Assembly: GCA_002449575.1 (NCBI GenBank)
Contig: DJXC01000121.1
Coordinates: forward strand, 1 to 16,034
Direction: 5' to 3'
DNA from: Ruminococcus sp. UBA7014
GTDB lineage: Bacteria; Bacillota; Clostridia; Oscillospirales; Ruminococcaceae
Length of the DNA: 16,034 nt
In this document: piece after piece, positions 8,664-14,882 of the stretch
Position numbering within the stretch: the first letter of the stretch is position 1
How the letters are laid out: every line of letters starts with the position of its first letter
Notes under the pieces: generated by a model
What the model was told of the DNA's origin: nothing
The model's input: only the letters and a program-made list of their open reading frames with translations
The model's database searches: none
Translations under genes and position numbers: made by a program

Positions 8664-9110
8664 GAAATAAAAAATTTGCAGCAGATAATAAATCAGCCCA
8701 TAAATTACAGAAGCCGCCGTGCCGTAAAGAATGACAGGACCTGCAATTGTGAAAATTTTTGTGCCTACTCCCAGAATAAAGCCTTCTGTTTTGGATTCTA
8801 TCGCAGATGAAGCGATTGCATTGGCAAAACCTGTAATCGGAACAAGCGTGCCAGCTCCGGCATGTCTGGCAAGTTTCTGATAAATGCCCAGTCCGGTCAG
8901 CAGTGCGCTGAGGAAAACTAACATAATCGAAGTCCATGTCATGCTTTCCGCCTGTGTAAAGCCAAAATTCTGAAATGCTGTGAATACTGTCTGCCCTATA
9001 GCACAAATGCCTCCGCCTGTGAGAAAGGCTGTCAGCACATTCACTTTTGTATTGGAACGGGGAACAGCCTGTTTTTGCATGTCCTGATATAATTCCGGTG
9101 TAACCTGCAT
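8661..9110 (-). CDS. spoVAC: Stage V sporulation protein AC (SpoVAC-like membrane protein)
   Basis: A 149-residue membrane protein with about four hydrophobic helices (near residues 25-45, 58-78, 88-112 and 118-146). The segment G-A-G-T-L-V-P-I-T-G-F-A-N at residues 85-97, followed by Ser-Ala-Ile-Glu-Ser-Lys-Thr-Glu-Gly, matches the signature of SpoVAC, and the length is normal for the family. In Bacillus, SpoVAC belongs to the SpoVA complex that moves dipicolinic acid into and out of the spore, and it has been reported to act as a mechanosensitive channel. Here no spoVAD or spoVAE lies beside it, which is unusual. AAGGAG (9121-9126) is 10 bases upstream of the ATG. Confidence 0.88.
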   Translation of the reverse strand: MQVTPELYQDMQKQAVPRSNTKVNVLTAFLTGGGICAIGQTVFTAFQNFGFTQAESMTWTSIMLVFLSALLTGLGIYQKLARHAGAGTLVPITGFANAIASSAIESKTEGFILGVGTKIFTIAGPVILYGTAASVIYGLIYYLLQIFYF

Positions 9111-9124
9111 GGAAAAACAGCTCC

Positions 9125-9198
9125 TTTTCTGAATAAGATTTTCTTGCAGAAACAGTTTTCCCGTTTTTTTCAGAAAAATTCTTGCTATTTTCTGAAAA
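9125..9198. promoter_or_regulatory. Phased palindromes TTTTC(A/T)GAAAA, candidate operator
   Basis: Exact 11-base palindromes lie at 9167-9177 (centre A) and 9188-9198 (centre T); their centres are 21 bp apart, two helical turns. A one-mismatch copy (TTTTCTGAATA, 9125-9135) is centred a further 42 bp away. The two exact copies flank and overlap the -35 box of the response regulator promoter. A binding protein, possibly the response regulator itself, is inferred. Confidence 0.45.
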
Positions 9199-9210
9199 AT
9201 ATGCTATGAT
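9182..9210 (+). promoter_or_regulatory. Promoter of the two-component operon
   Basis: TTGCTA (9182-9187), a 17-base spacer, and TATGAT (9205-9210) preceded by an extended TGC (9202-9204). Transcription should start near 9217 and leave a leader of about 85 bases. Confidence 0.72.
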
Positions 9211-9216
9211 AATAAT

Positions 9217-9245
9217 AGTATACCATAAACCTGAAAATTTTTCAA
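9217..9245 (-). promoter_or_regulatory. Promoter of spoVAC, overlapping the opposite promoter
   Basis: On the minus strand, TTGAAA (9245-9240), a 17-base spacer, and TATACT (9222-9217) with an extended TGG just before it. Transcription would start near 9210, inside the -10 box of the opposite promoter, and run towards spoVAC with a leader of about 100 bases. Confidence 0.55.
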
Positions 9246-9302
9246 GGTTATTTAAAGAAAAATCTGGTAAAATAAAATTATTATCATGGGAGGGATTGTA
9301 TC

Positions 9303-9977
9303 ATGAAAATTTTAGTTGTTGAAGATGAAGAAGCTCTCGCTGAAGCTCTCAGCGAAATCCTGAAAAGAAACAAATACTCCGTAGATGCCGTTTATGATGG
9401 CGAAGACGGTCTGGAATATGCCATGACCGGACTGTATGACTGCATTCTGCTGGATATTATGCTGCCAAAAATGAATGGTCTGGATGTTTTGCGCATTCTC
9501 CGGAAGAAACATATCTCTACACCAGTTTTGCTCCTGACTGCCAAATCTGATATTGAAGATAAAATTACTGGTCTGGACAGCGGTGCAGATGACTTTTTAA
9601 CAAAACCGTTCGTCAGCGGCGAACTCCTCGCCCGTGTCCGTGCGCTTACCAGAAGAAAAGGTGAAGTCATTACAGATGAATTTACTTACGGAGATGTCGC
9701 CCTGAATAAAAGTACATTCAGTCTGAGCAGAGAAGGACAGTTTGTCAAATTAAGCCTGAAAGAATACCAGATTATGGAAATGATGATGGCAAACCCGAAA
9801 CAACTCATTCCGAAAGAACGCTTTATCGAAAAAATCTGGGGCTATGAAAGCGATGTTGAATATAATAACGTGGAAGTCTATATCTCTTTTCTCAGAAAGA
9901 AATTACATGTTATCGGCTCAGATGTCACCATCAAGACCGCCAGAGGTGTCGGCTATTTTCTGGAAGGCGGCGAATAA
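9303..9977 (+). CDS. OmpR/PhoB-family DNA-binding response regulator
   Basis: A 224-residue cytoplasmic transcription factor, normal length for the family. The receiver domain (residues 2-115) has the acidic pocket Glu7/Asp8, the phospho-acceptor Asp51 in Leu-Leu-Asp-Ile-Met-Leu-Pro, Thr79 and Lys101 (in Lys-Pro-Phe). A winged-helix DNA-binding domain follows (about 126-222) and ends in the typical Thr-Ala-Arg-Gly-Val-Gly-Tyr-Phe. GGGAGGG (9288-9294) lies 8 bases before the ATG. Its stop is 3 bases before the GTG of the kinase gene, so the two form one operon and a cognate pair. Targets are unknown; palindromes around its own promoter suggest autoregulation. Confidence 0.95.
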   Translation: MKILVVEDEEALAEALSEILKRNKYSVDAVYDGEDGLEYAMTGLYDCILLDIMLPKMNGLDVLRILRKKHISTPVLLLTAKSDIEDKITGLDSGADDFLTKPFVSGELLARVRALTRRKGEVITDEFTYGDVALNKSTFSLSREGQFVKLSLKEYQIMEMMMANPKQLIPKERFIEKIWGYESDVEYNNVEVYISFLRKKLHVIGSDVTIKTARGVGYFLEGGE

Positions 9978-9980
9978 TGC

Positions 9981-11924
9981 GTGAGAAAATTTCCCGTTGA
10001 AAAAATGCCGCACTGGCTGCAAAGTCTGCTCCGTCCTGATGTGCTGAAAATTATGCAGATTAAGTTCGTTGCTATGGCAATGGGAATTCTGATAGGGGTA
10101 TTTATTGTCATGCTGACAGCAATTAACATGATTATGAAAACCGTCAGTCAGTCACAGTCGATGGATTTGCTCATAAAAATCGCACAAAGTGACAGATATG
10201 ATTCTCTGAATGAAGAACCTCCTCCCAATGGTGAGTTTCCGCCGCCAGAAGGAGAAATTCCGCCGGATAATATGCCGCCTCCGACAGAACCCGAAACAAT
10301 TGCACAGGCAGAAGTTCCCGGATTCCGTCCGCTTGGCTGGATTCCTGAAGATGACCGTGGACAATGGGGAGAACGTTTTGATGACAGACGGCGCAGAGAT
10401 GACAGAATGTCAGAAACAAATGACGATGATGACGATGACAACGATGTTGAGAATAATAATGAGCCTCGCTGGAATCCGGAACAGCCCCCTCCATGGGAAC
10501 AACAGGAAACACGACAGTGGGAAAGCGAGTATCTACAGCCACCGCCCGAACCTGTACTGCCAGCTGAAACACAGCCCGTTCCAGAAATAACAGAACCACC
10601 TGCACAGCCCGTTCAGATTCCTGAAGAAATACAGCCGCCGGAACTCCCACCGGAAGAAACACCGCCTGCAATGCCTGCTGAACCGCCGGAAGAACCCCAT
10701 CCCGAAGAAACTCCCGTTCCGGAAACAGAAACAACAGCTTCTGAAACGCAAACTTCTGAAACACTGACAGAAACAACTCCTGAAACAACTCCTGAAACAA
10801 CCATTTCTGTATCAGAATCAGAAACTAAAGAATCACGCCCCAAAAAACCCGAAGAAGACAACCAGAACGGAAATCAGCATAATAACGGAGAATTCCGCAT
10901 GGAAATGCGCCCAAATAAATGGGATGTCAAAGTCATTCTGAATCACTTTGCACTCATGGCAGATGCTGACGGCAATTTTCTTGGTATCCGCAATACAGAA
11001 AATTATACAGAAGAAGAAGCAAAAGAAATTCTCGCAGCTATCCTCAGTACCGAAAAACAGCATGGTATGTATGGCTGGCTGCAATATTACAAAGCCGAAA
11101 AAAATTACGGCACACTGCTCGTTGTGACAGATAAATCTTCTGACCAGGGATTATTGAATAATCTCTTCCGGACAACTGTCATCGCTGGCATTATCGTTCT
11201 GCTGATATTGTTTGTATTTTTGATATTCTTCTCACGCTGGATTATTAAACCAGTTAGAATTGCAATGGAACGCCAGAAACAATTTGTTTCTGATGCCAGT
11301 CACGAATTGAAAACGCCAATTGCTGTCCTTACTGCTAATGTGGATATCTTACAGGACGAAATCGGCGAAAATAAATGGCTTGGCTATATTCAGGAACAAA
11401 CCGGACGCATGAATCAGCTTGTCGGTGACCTGCTCCGCCTTGCCAGAATGGACAACGCAAAACAGGAATATGTCTTTGAAGAATTTAACCTCAGTACTGC
11501 CATTGAAGCAACTGCTCTGCCATTTGAAAGTCAGGCGTTTGAAAAACAGAAAAATCTGGAAATTGATATTCAGCCAGATGTGACCTACACCGGAAGCGAA
11601 CAGCATATCCGCCAGCTTGCTGCAATTTTTATTGACAATGCAATGAAATATTCCAATGAACACGGCACTATCAAGATTTCTTTGATGCGCCGGGGCGATA
11701 ATCGTATTCTTGAATTTTACAATACTGGATGTGAAATCTCTCAGGAAGAAACTGATAAAATCTTTCAGCGATTCTACCGTGGCGACAAAGCCAGAAATAA
11801 CAAGGGCAAAAATGGTTACGGTCTGGGGCTTGCTATTGCAAAAAGTATTATGGAAATCCATAAAATTAAAATTCAGGTTACTTGTGAACAGGGCGCATGG
11901 ATTCGTTTCCTGATGATATTGTGA
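9981..11924 (+). CDS. Sensor histidine kinase with a long Pro/Glu/Thr-rich extracytoplasmic region
   Basis: A 647-residue membrane kinase. The start is taken as GTG at 9981, ten bases after GGAAGGCGG; the alternative ATG at 10005 has no ribosome site. Membrane helix 1 lies near residues 28-52. The extracytoplasmic part (about 54-396) includes a Pro/Glu/Thr-rich low-complexity stretch (about 80-290) with an Asp run at 148-153 and a short folded-looking segment (about 300-392). Helix 2 is near 398-421. Then follow the phospho-acceptor His441 in Ser-His-Glu-Leu-Lys-Thr-Pro, the N box with Asn553, a G1-like Asn-Thr-Gly (581-583), an F box (594-600) and the G2 box Gly-Tyr-Gly-Leu-Gly-Leu-Ala (612-618). 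It should phosphorylate the regulator encoded upstream. The signal sensed is unknown. The linker resembles wall-spanning regions, which suggests sensing at or beyond the peptidoglycan; this is inference. Confidence 0.93.
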   Translation: MRKFPVEKMPHWLQSLLRPDVLKIMQIKFVAMAMGILIGVFIVMLTAINMIMKTVSQSQSMDLLIKIAQSDRYDSLNEEPPPNGEFPPPEGEIPPDNMPPPTEPETIAQAEVPGFRPLGWIPEDDRGQWGERFDDRRRRDDRMSETNDDDDDDNDVENNNEPRWNPEQPPPWEQQETRQWESEYLQPPPEPVLPAETQPVPEITEPPAQPVQIPEEIQPPELPPEETPPAMPAEPPEEPHPEETPVPETETTASETQTSETLTETTPETTPETTISVSESETKESRPKKPEEDNQNGNQHNNGEFRMEMRPNKWDVKVILNHFALMADADGNFLGIRNTENYTEEEAKEILAAILSTEKQHGMYGWLQYYKAEKNYGTLLVVTDKSSDQGLLNNLFRTTVIAGIIVLLILFVFLIFFSRWIIKPVRIAMERQKQFVSDASHELKTPIAVLTANVDILQDEIGENKWLGYIQEQTGRMNQLVGDLLRLARMDNAKQEYVFEEFNLSTAIEATALPFESQAFEKQKNLEIDIQPDVTYTGSEQHIRQLAAIFIDNAMKYSNEHGTIKISLMRRGDNRILEFYNTGCEISQEETDKIFQRFYRGDKARNNKGKNGYGLGLAIAKSIMEIHKIKIQVTCEQGAWIRFLMIL

Positions 11925-11967
11925 TTTTAAACAAAAAATATCAACAATATAAAAAATAATAATGCAG

Positions 11968-12010
11968 CTTGTCAAGAATGACAGAATCTTCTTGACAAGT
12001 TTTCTTTTTT
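11968..12010 (+). terminator. Strong Rho-independent terminator of the two-component operon
   Basis: CTTGTCAAGAA (11968-11978) pairs perfectly with TTCTTGACAAG (11989-11999) around a 10-base loop, followed by a T-rich run (12000-12010, one C). It lies 43 bases after the kinase stop. Confidence 0.9.
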
Positions 12011-12020
12011 ATGCTATGAT
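11992..12020 (+). promoter_or_regulatory. Near-consensus sigma-A promoter embedded in the terminator
   Basis: TTGACA (11992-11997), a 17-base spacer and TATGAT (12015-12020) with extended TGC (12012-12014). The -35 box is part of the right arm of the preceding terminator and the terminator T-run is the spacer. Transcription would start near 12027 into a non-coding stretch. Confidence 0.65.
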
Positions 12021-12204
12021 AAATATAACATTACAGAATGTATTTTCTGAAAAATCTGTGTTTTGCATTACGGGGAAAATATATACTCCCCCTGCTTTTA
12101 GACTATACAATTTGTATTGCCTTTTTGCTGCTACGGAAAATTTCTGATTTTTCTTTTGCATTTTATGAGATTTTCACAAAAATTTTGATTCTGTTTGTTG
12201 ACTA
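12021..12204 (+). other. Non-coding stretch between two promoters
   Basis: No credible gene is seen here; a short frame running through the upstream terminator has no ribosome site. It holds an exact TTTTCTGAAAA palindrome (12043-12053) and a small hairpin GGGGA (12072-12076) with TCCCC (12087-12091), followed by CTGCTTTTA. Transcription from the promoter at 11992-12020 could end here as an RNA of about 75 bases, or run on as a long leader for the sugar transferase gene. Confidence 0.35.
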
Positions 12205-12233
12205 TTGACAAGTACAGGAGAATCGTGTATAAT
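12205..12233 (+). promoter_or_regulatory. Perfect-consensus sigma-A promoter of the polysaccharide genes
   Basis: TTGACA (12205-12210), exactly 17 bases, TATAAT (12228-12233). The start should fall near 12240 and give a leader of about 140 bases before the sugar transferase ATG. Confidence 0.85.
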
Positions 12234-12239
12234 AATAAT

Positions 12240-12370
12240 AGTTTCCGTGCAAAGCCTTTTTGAGGGGAAAGTCTCTGCCGGCAAAATCTGGTATCCCTGT
12301 ACCATTAAAAAAAAATTTAACAGACCGCAGCTTTTCTATACAGCATATAGCGGTATTTTTAAAGGGGGAG
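12240..12370 (+). promoter_or_regulatory. Structured-looking 5' leader, candidate cis-regulatory RNA
   Basis: A GC-richer island (12243-12303) stands out in an AT-rich spacer. TTTCC (12242-12246) can pair with GGAAA (12266-12270). GGAAAG, CTG and CGG (12266-12281, small bulges) can instead pair with CCG, CAG and CTTTTC (12325-12336). That would break a terminator-like hairpin made of ACCG (12324-12327), CTATA (12336-12340), TATAG (12346-12350), CGGT (12351-12354) and ATTTTT. It matches no riboswitch class I can recognise with confidence. Confidence 0.35.
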
Positions 12371-12379
12371 TCTAAATTG

Positions 12380-13111
12380 ATGAAGACAGTCAATCTGGCG
12401 TACCGGGAACAACTTCCAGAACAGTCTCAGCATCCGGCACCTGTGATAGAAATGCATACTAATGAACAGTTGCTCAAAGAACGCATGATTCTGGAAACAC
12501 CCGTTTTTCCGTCAGAAAAACCCGTTTATGAGAAAGTCAAGAGAATCAGTGACATTATCTGTTCGACACTTGCCTTGACAATCCTGTCACCAGTTCTTCT
12601 GCTGACAGCTGTTTTGATTGTAGCAGATGATTTTGGTACTCCGTTCTATACGCAAGAGCGTATCGGCAAAGACGGCAAGCCATTCAAAATTTATAAATTC
12701 CGCAGCATGTATCTCAATGCGGATGAACGCCGCAAGGAATTGCTTAAGCTTAATGAGGGAAGCGGCGCAACATTCAAAATGAAAAAAGACCCCAGAATTA
12801 CTAGAGTCGGCAATATTATCCGCCGTACTTCTATTGATGAACTGCCGCAGCTTCTGAATATTCTGAAAGGAGATATGTCTGTCATTGGTCCAAGACCATT
12901 TATTCCGTCCGAACAGGCAAACCTGCCGGATGACAGACTTTCTGTGCTGCCAGGTTTATCCTGCTATTGGCAGATTGGCGGAAAAAATGAACTTTCGCTG
13001 GCGCAGCAAGTGGCACTTGACCGTAAATACATAAAAGAACGGTCTCTTCTTACAGACGTTAAAATTGTACTGAAAACAATTGTGCATGTTCTGACTGGAA
13101 AGAACTGCTGA
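12380..13111 (+). CDS. Polyprenyl-phosphate sugar-1-phosphate transferase (bacterial sugar transferase family)
   Basis: A 243-residue membrane-associated enzyme of the PF02397 type. It starts surface-polysaccharide repeat synthesis by moving a sugar-1-phosphate from a UDP-sugar to undecaprenyl phosphate. After a polar N-terminal extension of about 50 residues there is one hydrophobic, probably re-entrant helix (about 57-82). The catalytic core follows: Lys-Phe-Arg-Ser-Met (106-110), Asp-Pro-Arg-Ile-Thr-Arg-Val-Gly (127-134), Ser-Ile-Asp-Glu-Leu-Pro-Gln (151-157), Gly-Asp-Met-Ser-Val-Ile-Gly-Pro-Arg-Pro (164-173) and Pro-Gly-Leu-Ser-Cys-Tyr-Trp-Gln (191-198). The sugar cannot be predicted. The frame stays open upstream to a TTG at 12260, but AAAGGGGGAG (12361-12370) placed 9 bases before the ATG at 12380 fixes the start. 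It is probably co-transcribed with the Wzz-like gene, subject to the hairpin between them. Confidence 0.93.
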   Translation: MKTVNLAYREQLPEQSQHPAPVIEMHTNEQLLKERMILETPVFPSEKPVYEKVKRISDIICSTLALTILSPVLLLTAVLIVADDFGTPFYTQERIGKDGKPFKIYKFRSMYLNADERRKELLKLNEGSGATFKMKKDPRITRVGNIIRRTSIDELPQLLNILKGDMSVIGPRPFIPSEQANLPDDRLSVLPGLSCYWQIGGKNELSLAQQVALDRKYIKERSLLTDVKIVLKTIVHVLTGKNC

Positions 13112-13135
13112 ACTTCGATAAGCTATAGTTACATT

Positions 13136-13178
13136 CAGGTACTTCATCCACTGGGTGAAGTGTCCTGTTTTGTTTTTT
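13136..13178 (+). terminator. Intrinsic terminator or attenuator between sugar transferase and Wzz-like genes
   Basis: ACTTCATCC (13141-13149) pairs with GGGTGAAGT (13153-13161) around a 3-base loop (one G-T pair), extended by CAGG (13136-13139) with CCTG (13164-13167). It is followed by TTTTGTTTTTT (13168-13178). No clear promoter is seen between it and the next gene, so it may only partly stop transcription and set the ratio of the two products. Confidence 0.8.
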
Positions 13179-13210
13179 AAAAAAATAAAAATATAAAGGG
13201 TGTATGTACT

Positions 13211-14806
13211 ATGAATGATGAAAAGAATCAGAAGCATTATCTGAATATTACGCTTGAAAATGAGGAAGAAAAAAATAAAGAGGAAGTTGTTATTTCATTT
13301 TCTGGCTTTATCCGTCAATTAAAACGCTTCTTTCTGATATGGCTTTGTATTGCTATTGTGGTGGGCATTCTCCTGCCTGTTGGTTATGCAATATTTGCTT
13401 CTGACCAGCATAAGAATCTTTCAGCACTGGTCAGCTTCAATTATAATGGTATTGAAAGCGGAAAAGCCCCTGATGGCAGTACTTTTTATTCTGAATCCAT
13501 TAAAAATCCTGTTGTGATTGAAAAAGCCCTGACTTCTCTTGGACATGACCTGACTGAACTGGAAAGTATCCGGCAGGGAATCTCGATTGAAGGAATTATC
13601 CCTGCTGATGCCCAAGACAGAATTACAATGTATAAAAGCATCTATGAACAGGGAAATCTCAATGCTGGTGAAAGAATGCTGGAAGTCAAGATTTATCCGA
13701 CACAGTACAGAATTATATTTAATTATTCTAAAACCAGCTTTCAGGGAAGAGATGCTGTAGAATTGTTTAATACGATTCTGACCAGTTATTCAGAATATTT
13801 CTTTGAAACATATGGGTTTAATGAGGCACTTGGCAGTGCAGTCACCTCTTTGGATTATACAGAATATGACTATTCTCAGGCAATTGATGTTTTTGATTCT
13901 ACACTCTCAACACTTCAGGAATATGTCAATAATCTTTCTTCTAAAGATACTACACGTTTCCGCTCTACCAAAACAGGTTATACTTTCTCTGACCTGAAAG
14001 AATCCATTGCTACTATCCGTGATGTTGACCTTGATGTCATTTCCTCTTATATCAACGTCAATGTTGTAACAAAAGACAAAAATACTTTGCTTTCTTATTA
14101 TAACTACAGAATTGAAAATCTTAACCGTCAGAAAAAAATTGCAGAGGATGAACTGAAAGCTGTCACAGAAGCAATTCAGAACTATGAAAAAGATACTATC
14201 ATTGTTTATGGAGAGAATCAGGATGCTTCCCAGTATACACAAGCTTCAGAAGCATATGATAATTTGATTAGCAAAAAAATCAGTGCCCAGAAATCTGTTT
14301 CTACTTATACACAAAAAATTGACCAGTATCAGAAAAGAGTTTCGGAACTGAACGGAAAGACCACAGCATCCGAGCAAAAAATGAAAAAAGTAGAAGCTGA
14401 CCTTGATAATTTAAATACCAAAATAAACGAACTGCTCAAAAAAGTCAATGCTACTGCAAATGAATATTATGAAACAGTTTATCTTTCCAATTCTTACAAT
14501 ATCCTTGTTCCGGCAAGTTCTTCCGCCCTGATGACAACAAAGAGTATTTTGAAAGCAGCACTTGAACCGTTTTTAATTCTGGAAGCACTCTTGTTTGTAA
14601 TATATTTTGGCATAGCTTTTGTTCAGGCTTTGGTTGTAACAAATAAAACAGTTGCTCTGCCTGAAAATCCGGTATCTGATAATACAGAAATTCTCAAAGA
14701 GACAGAGAAAGATAAAAAAACTGATGAAAATCAAACAGATAATACAGAAATTCTCAAAGAGACAGAGAAAGATAAAAAAACTGATGAAAATCAAACAGAA
14801 ATTTAA
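13211..14806 (+). CDS. Wzz-like polysaccharide chain-length / co-polymerase protein
   Basis: A 531-residue membrane protein with the layout of polysaccharide co-polymerases. It has a short cytoplasmic N terminus, a membrane helix near residues 39-62, a large extracytoplasmic domain with long coiled-coil segments (about 300-425), a second helix near 455-480 and a polar cytoplasmic tail. Such proteins set chain length or help export polysaccharide together with the polymerase. No Walker kinase domain is fused and no separate BY-kinase gene is adjacent. Sequence signatures are weak, so the call rests on topology and on following a sugar-1-phosphate transferase gene. The tail holds two identical 20-residue repeats rich in Glu, Lys and Asp. 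AAAGGG (13195-13200) is 10 bases before the ATG. Confidence 0.78.
   Translation: MNDEKNQKHYLNITLENEEEKNKEEVVISFSGFIRQLKRFFLIWLCIAIVVGILLPVGYAIFASDQHKNLSALVSFNYNGIESGKAPDGSTFYSESIKNPVVIEKALTSLGHDLTELESIRQGISIEGIIPADAQDRITMYKSIYEQGNLNAGERMLEVKIYPTQYRIIFNYSKTSFQGRDAVELFNTILTSYSEYFFETYGFNEALGSAVTSLDYTEYDYSQAIDVFDSTLSTLQEYVNNLSSKDTTRFRSTKTGYTFSDLKESIATIRDVDLDVISSYINVNVVTKDKNTLLSYYNYRIENLNRQKKIAEDELKAVTEAIQNYEKDTIIVYGENQDASQYTQASEAYDNLISKKISAQKSVSTYTQKIDQYQKRVSELNGKTTASEQKMKKVEADLDNLNTKINELLKKVNATANEYYETVYLSNSYNILVPASSSALMTTKSILKAALEPFLILEALLFVIYFGIAFVQALVVTNKTVALPENPVSDNTEILKETEKDKKTDENQTDNTEILKETEKDKKTDENQTEI
14678..14797 (+). repeat. Perfect 60-bp tandem duplication in the Wzz-like gene
   Basis: Bases 14678-14737 and 14738-14797 are identical and encode two copies of a 20-residue unit that begins Asp-Asn-Thr-Glu-Ile-Leu-Lys. 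The unit keeps the frame. The lack of any third-position difference means the duplication is recent or kept homogeneous. Confidence 0.97.
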
Positions 14807-14824
14807 ATCTATGTGATGCACAGC

Positions 14825-14861
14825 AAAAAGCGGCTAAGTGAAAAACTCAGCCGTTTTTTTT
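14825..14861. terminator. Bidirectional terminator between Wzz-like gene and sortase
   Basis: CGGCTAAGT (14831-14839) pairs with ACTCAGCCG (14845-14853) with one A-C mismatch and a 5-base loop. It is followed by eight T on the plus strand (14854-14861); on the minus strand it is followed by CTTTTTG. It serves both convergent genes. Confidence 0.88.
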
Positions 14862-14882
14862 CATGTACAGAAAATGAAAAAA

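Noticed and set aside
11721..11735. Degenerate G1 box (Asn-Thr-Gly) as a sign of an inactive kinase
   Set aside because: Asn at this place is common in active kinases of Firmicutes, and the H, N, F and G2 boxes are intact.
11962..12147. Small gene of 61 codons after the kinase
   Set aside because: It begins inside the terminator stem, has no ribosome site and reads AT-rich spacer.
12240..12303. c-di-GMP class I riboswitch, suggested by GTGCAAAGCC
   Set aside because: The first-helix partner and the later conserved segments are missing and the expected start site leaves no room for them. The short match alone is not enough.
12260..12379. 40-residue N-terminal extension of the sugar transferase from a TTG
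   Set aside because: It has no ribosome site, runs through the structured leader, and a strong site (12361-12370) precedes the ATG at 12380.
14657..14671. Leu-Pro-Glu-Asn-Pro in the Wzz-like tail as a sortase motif
   Set aside because: It lies after the second membrane helix on the cytoplasmic side and lacks the following hydrophobic and basic sorting-signal parts.
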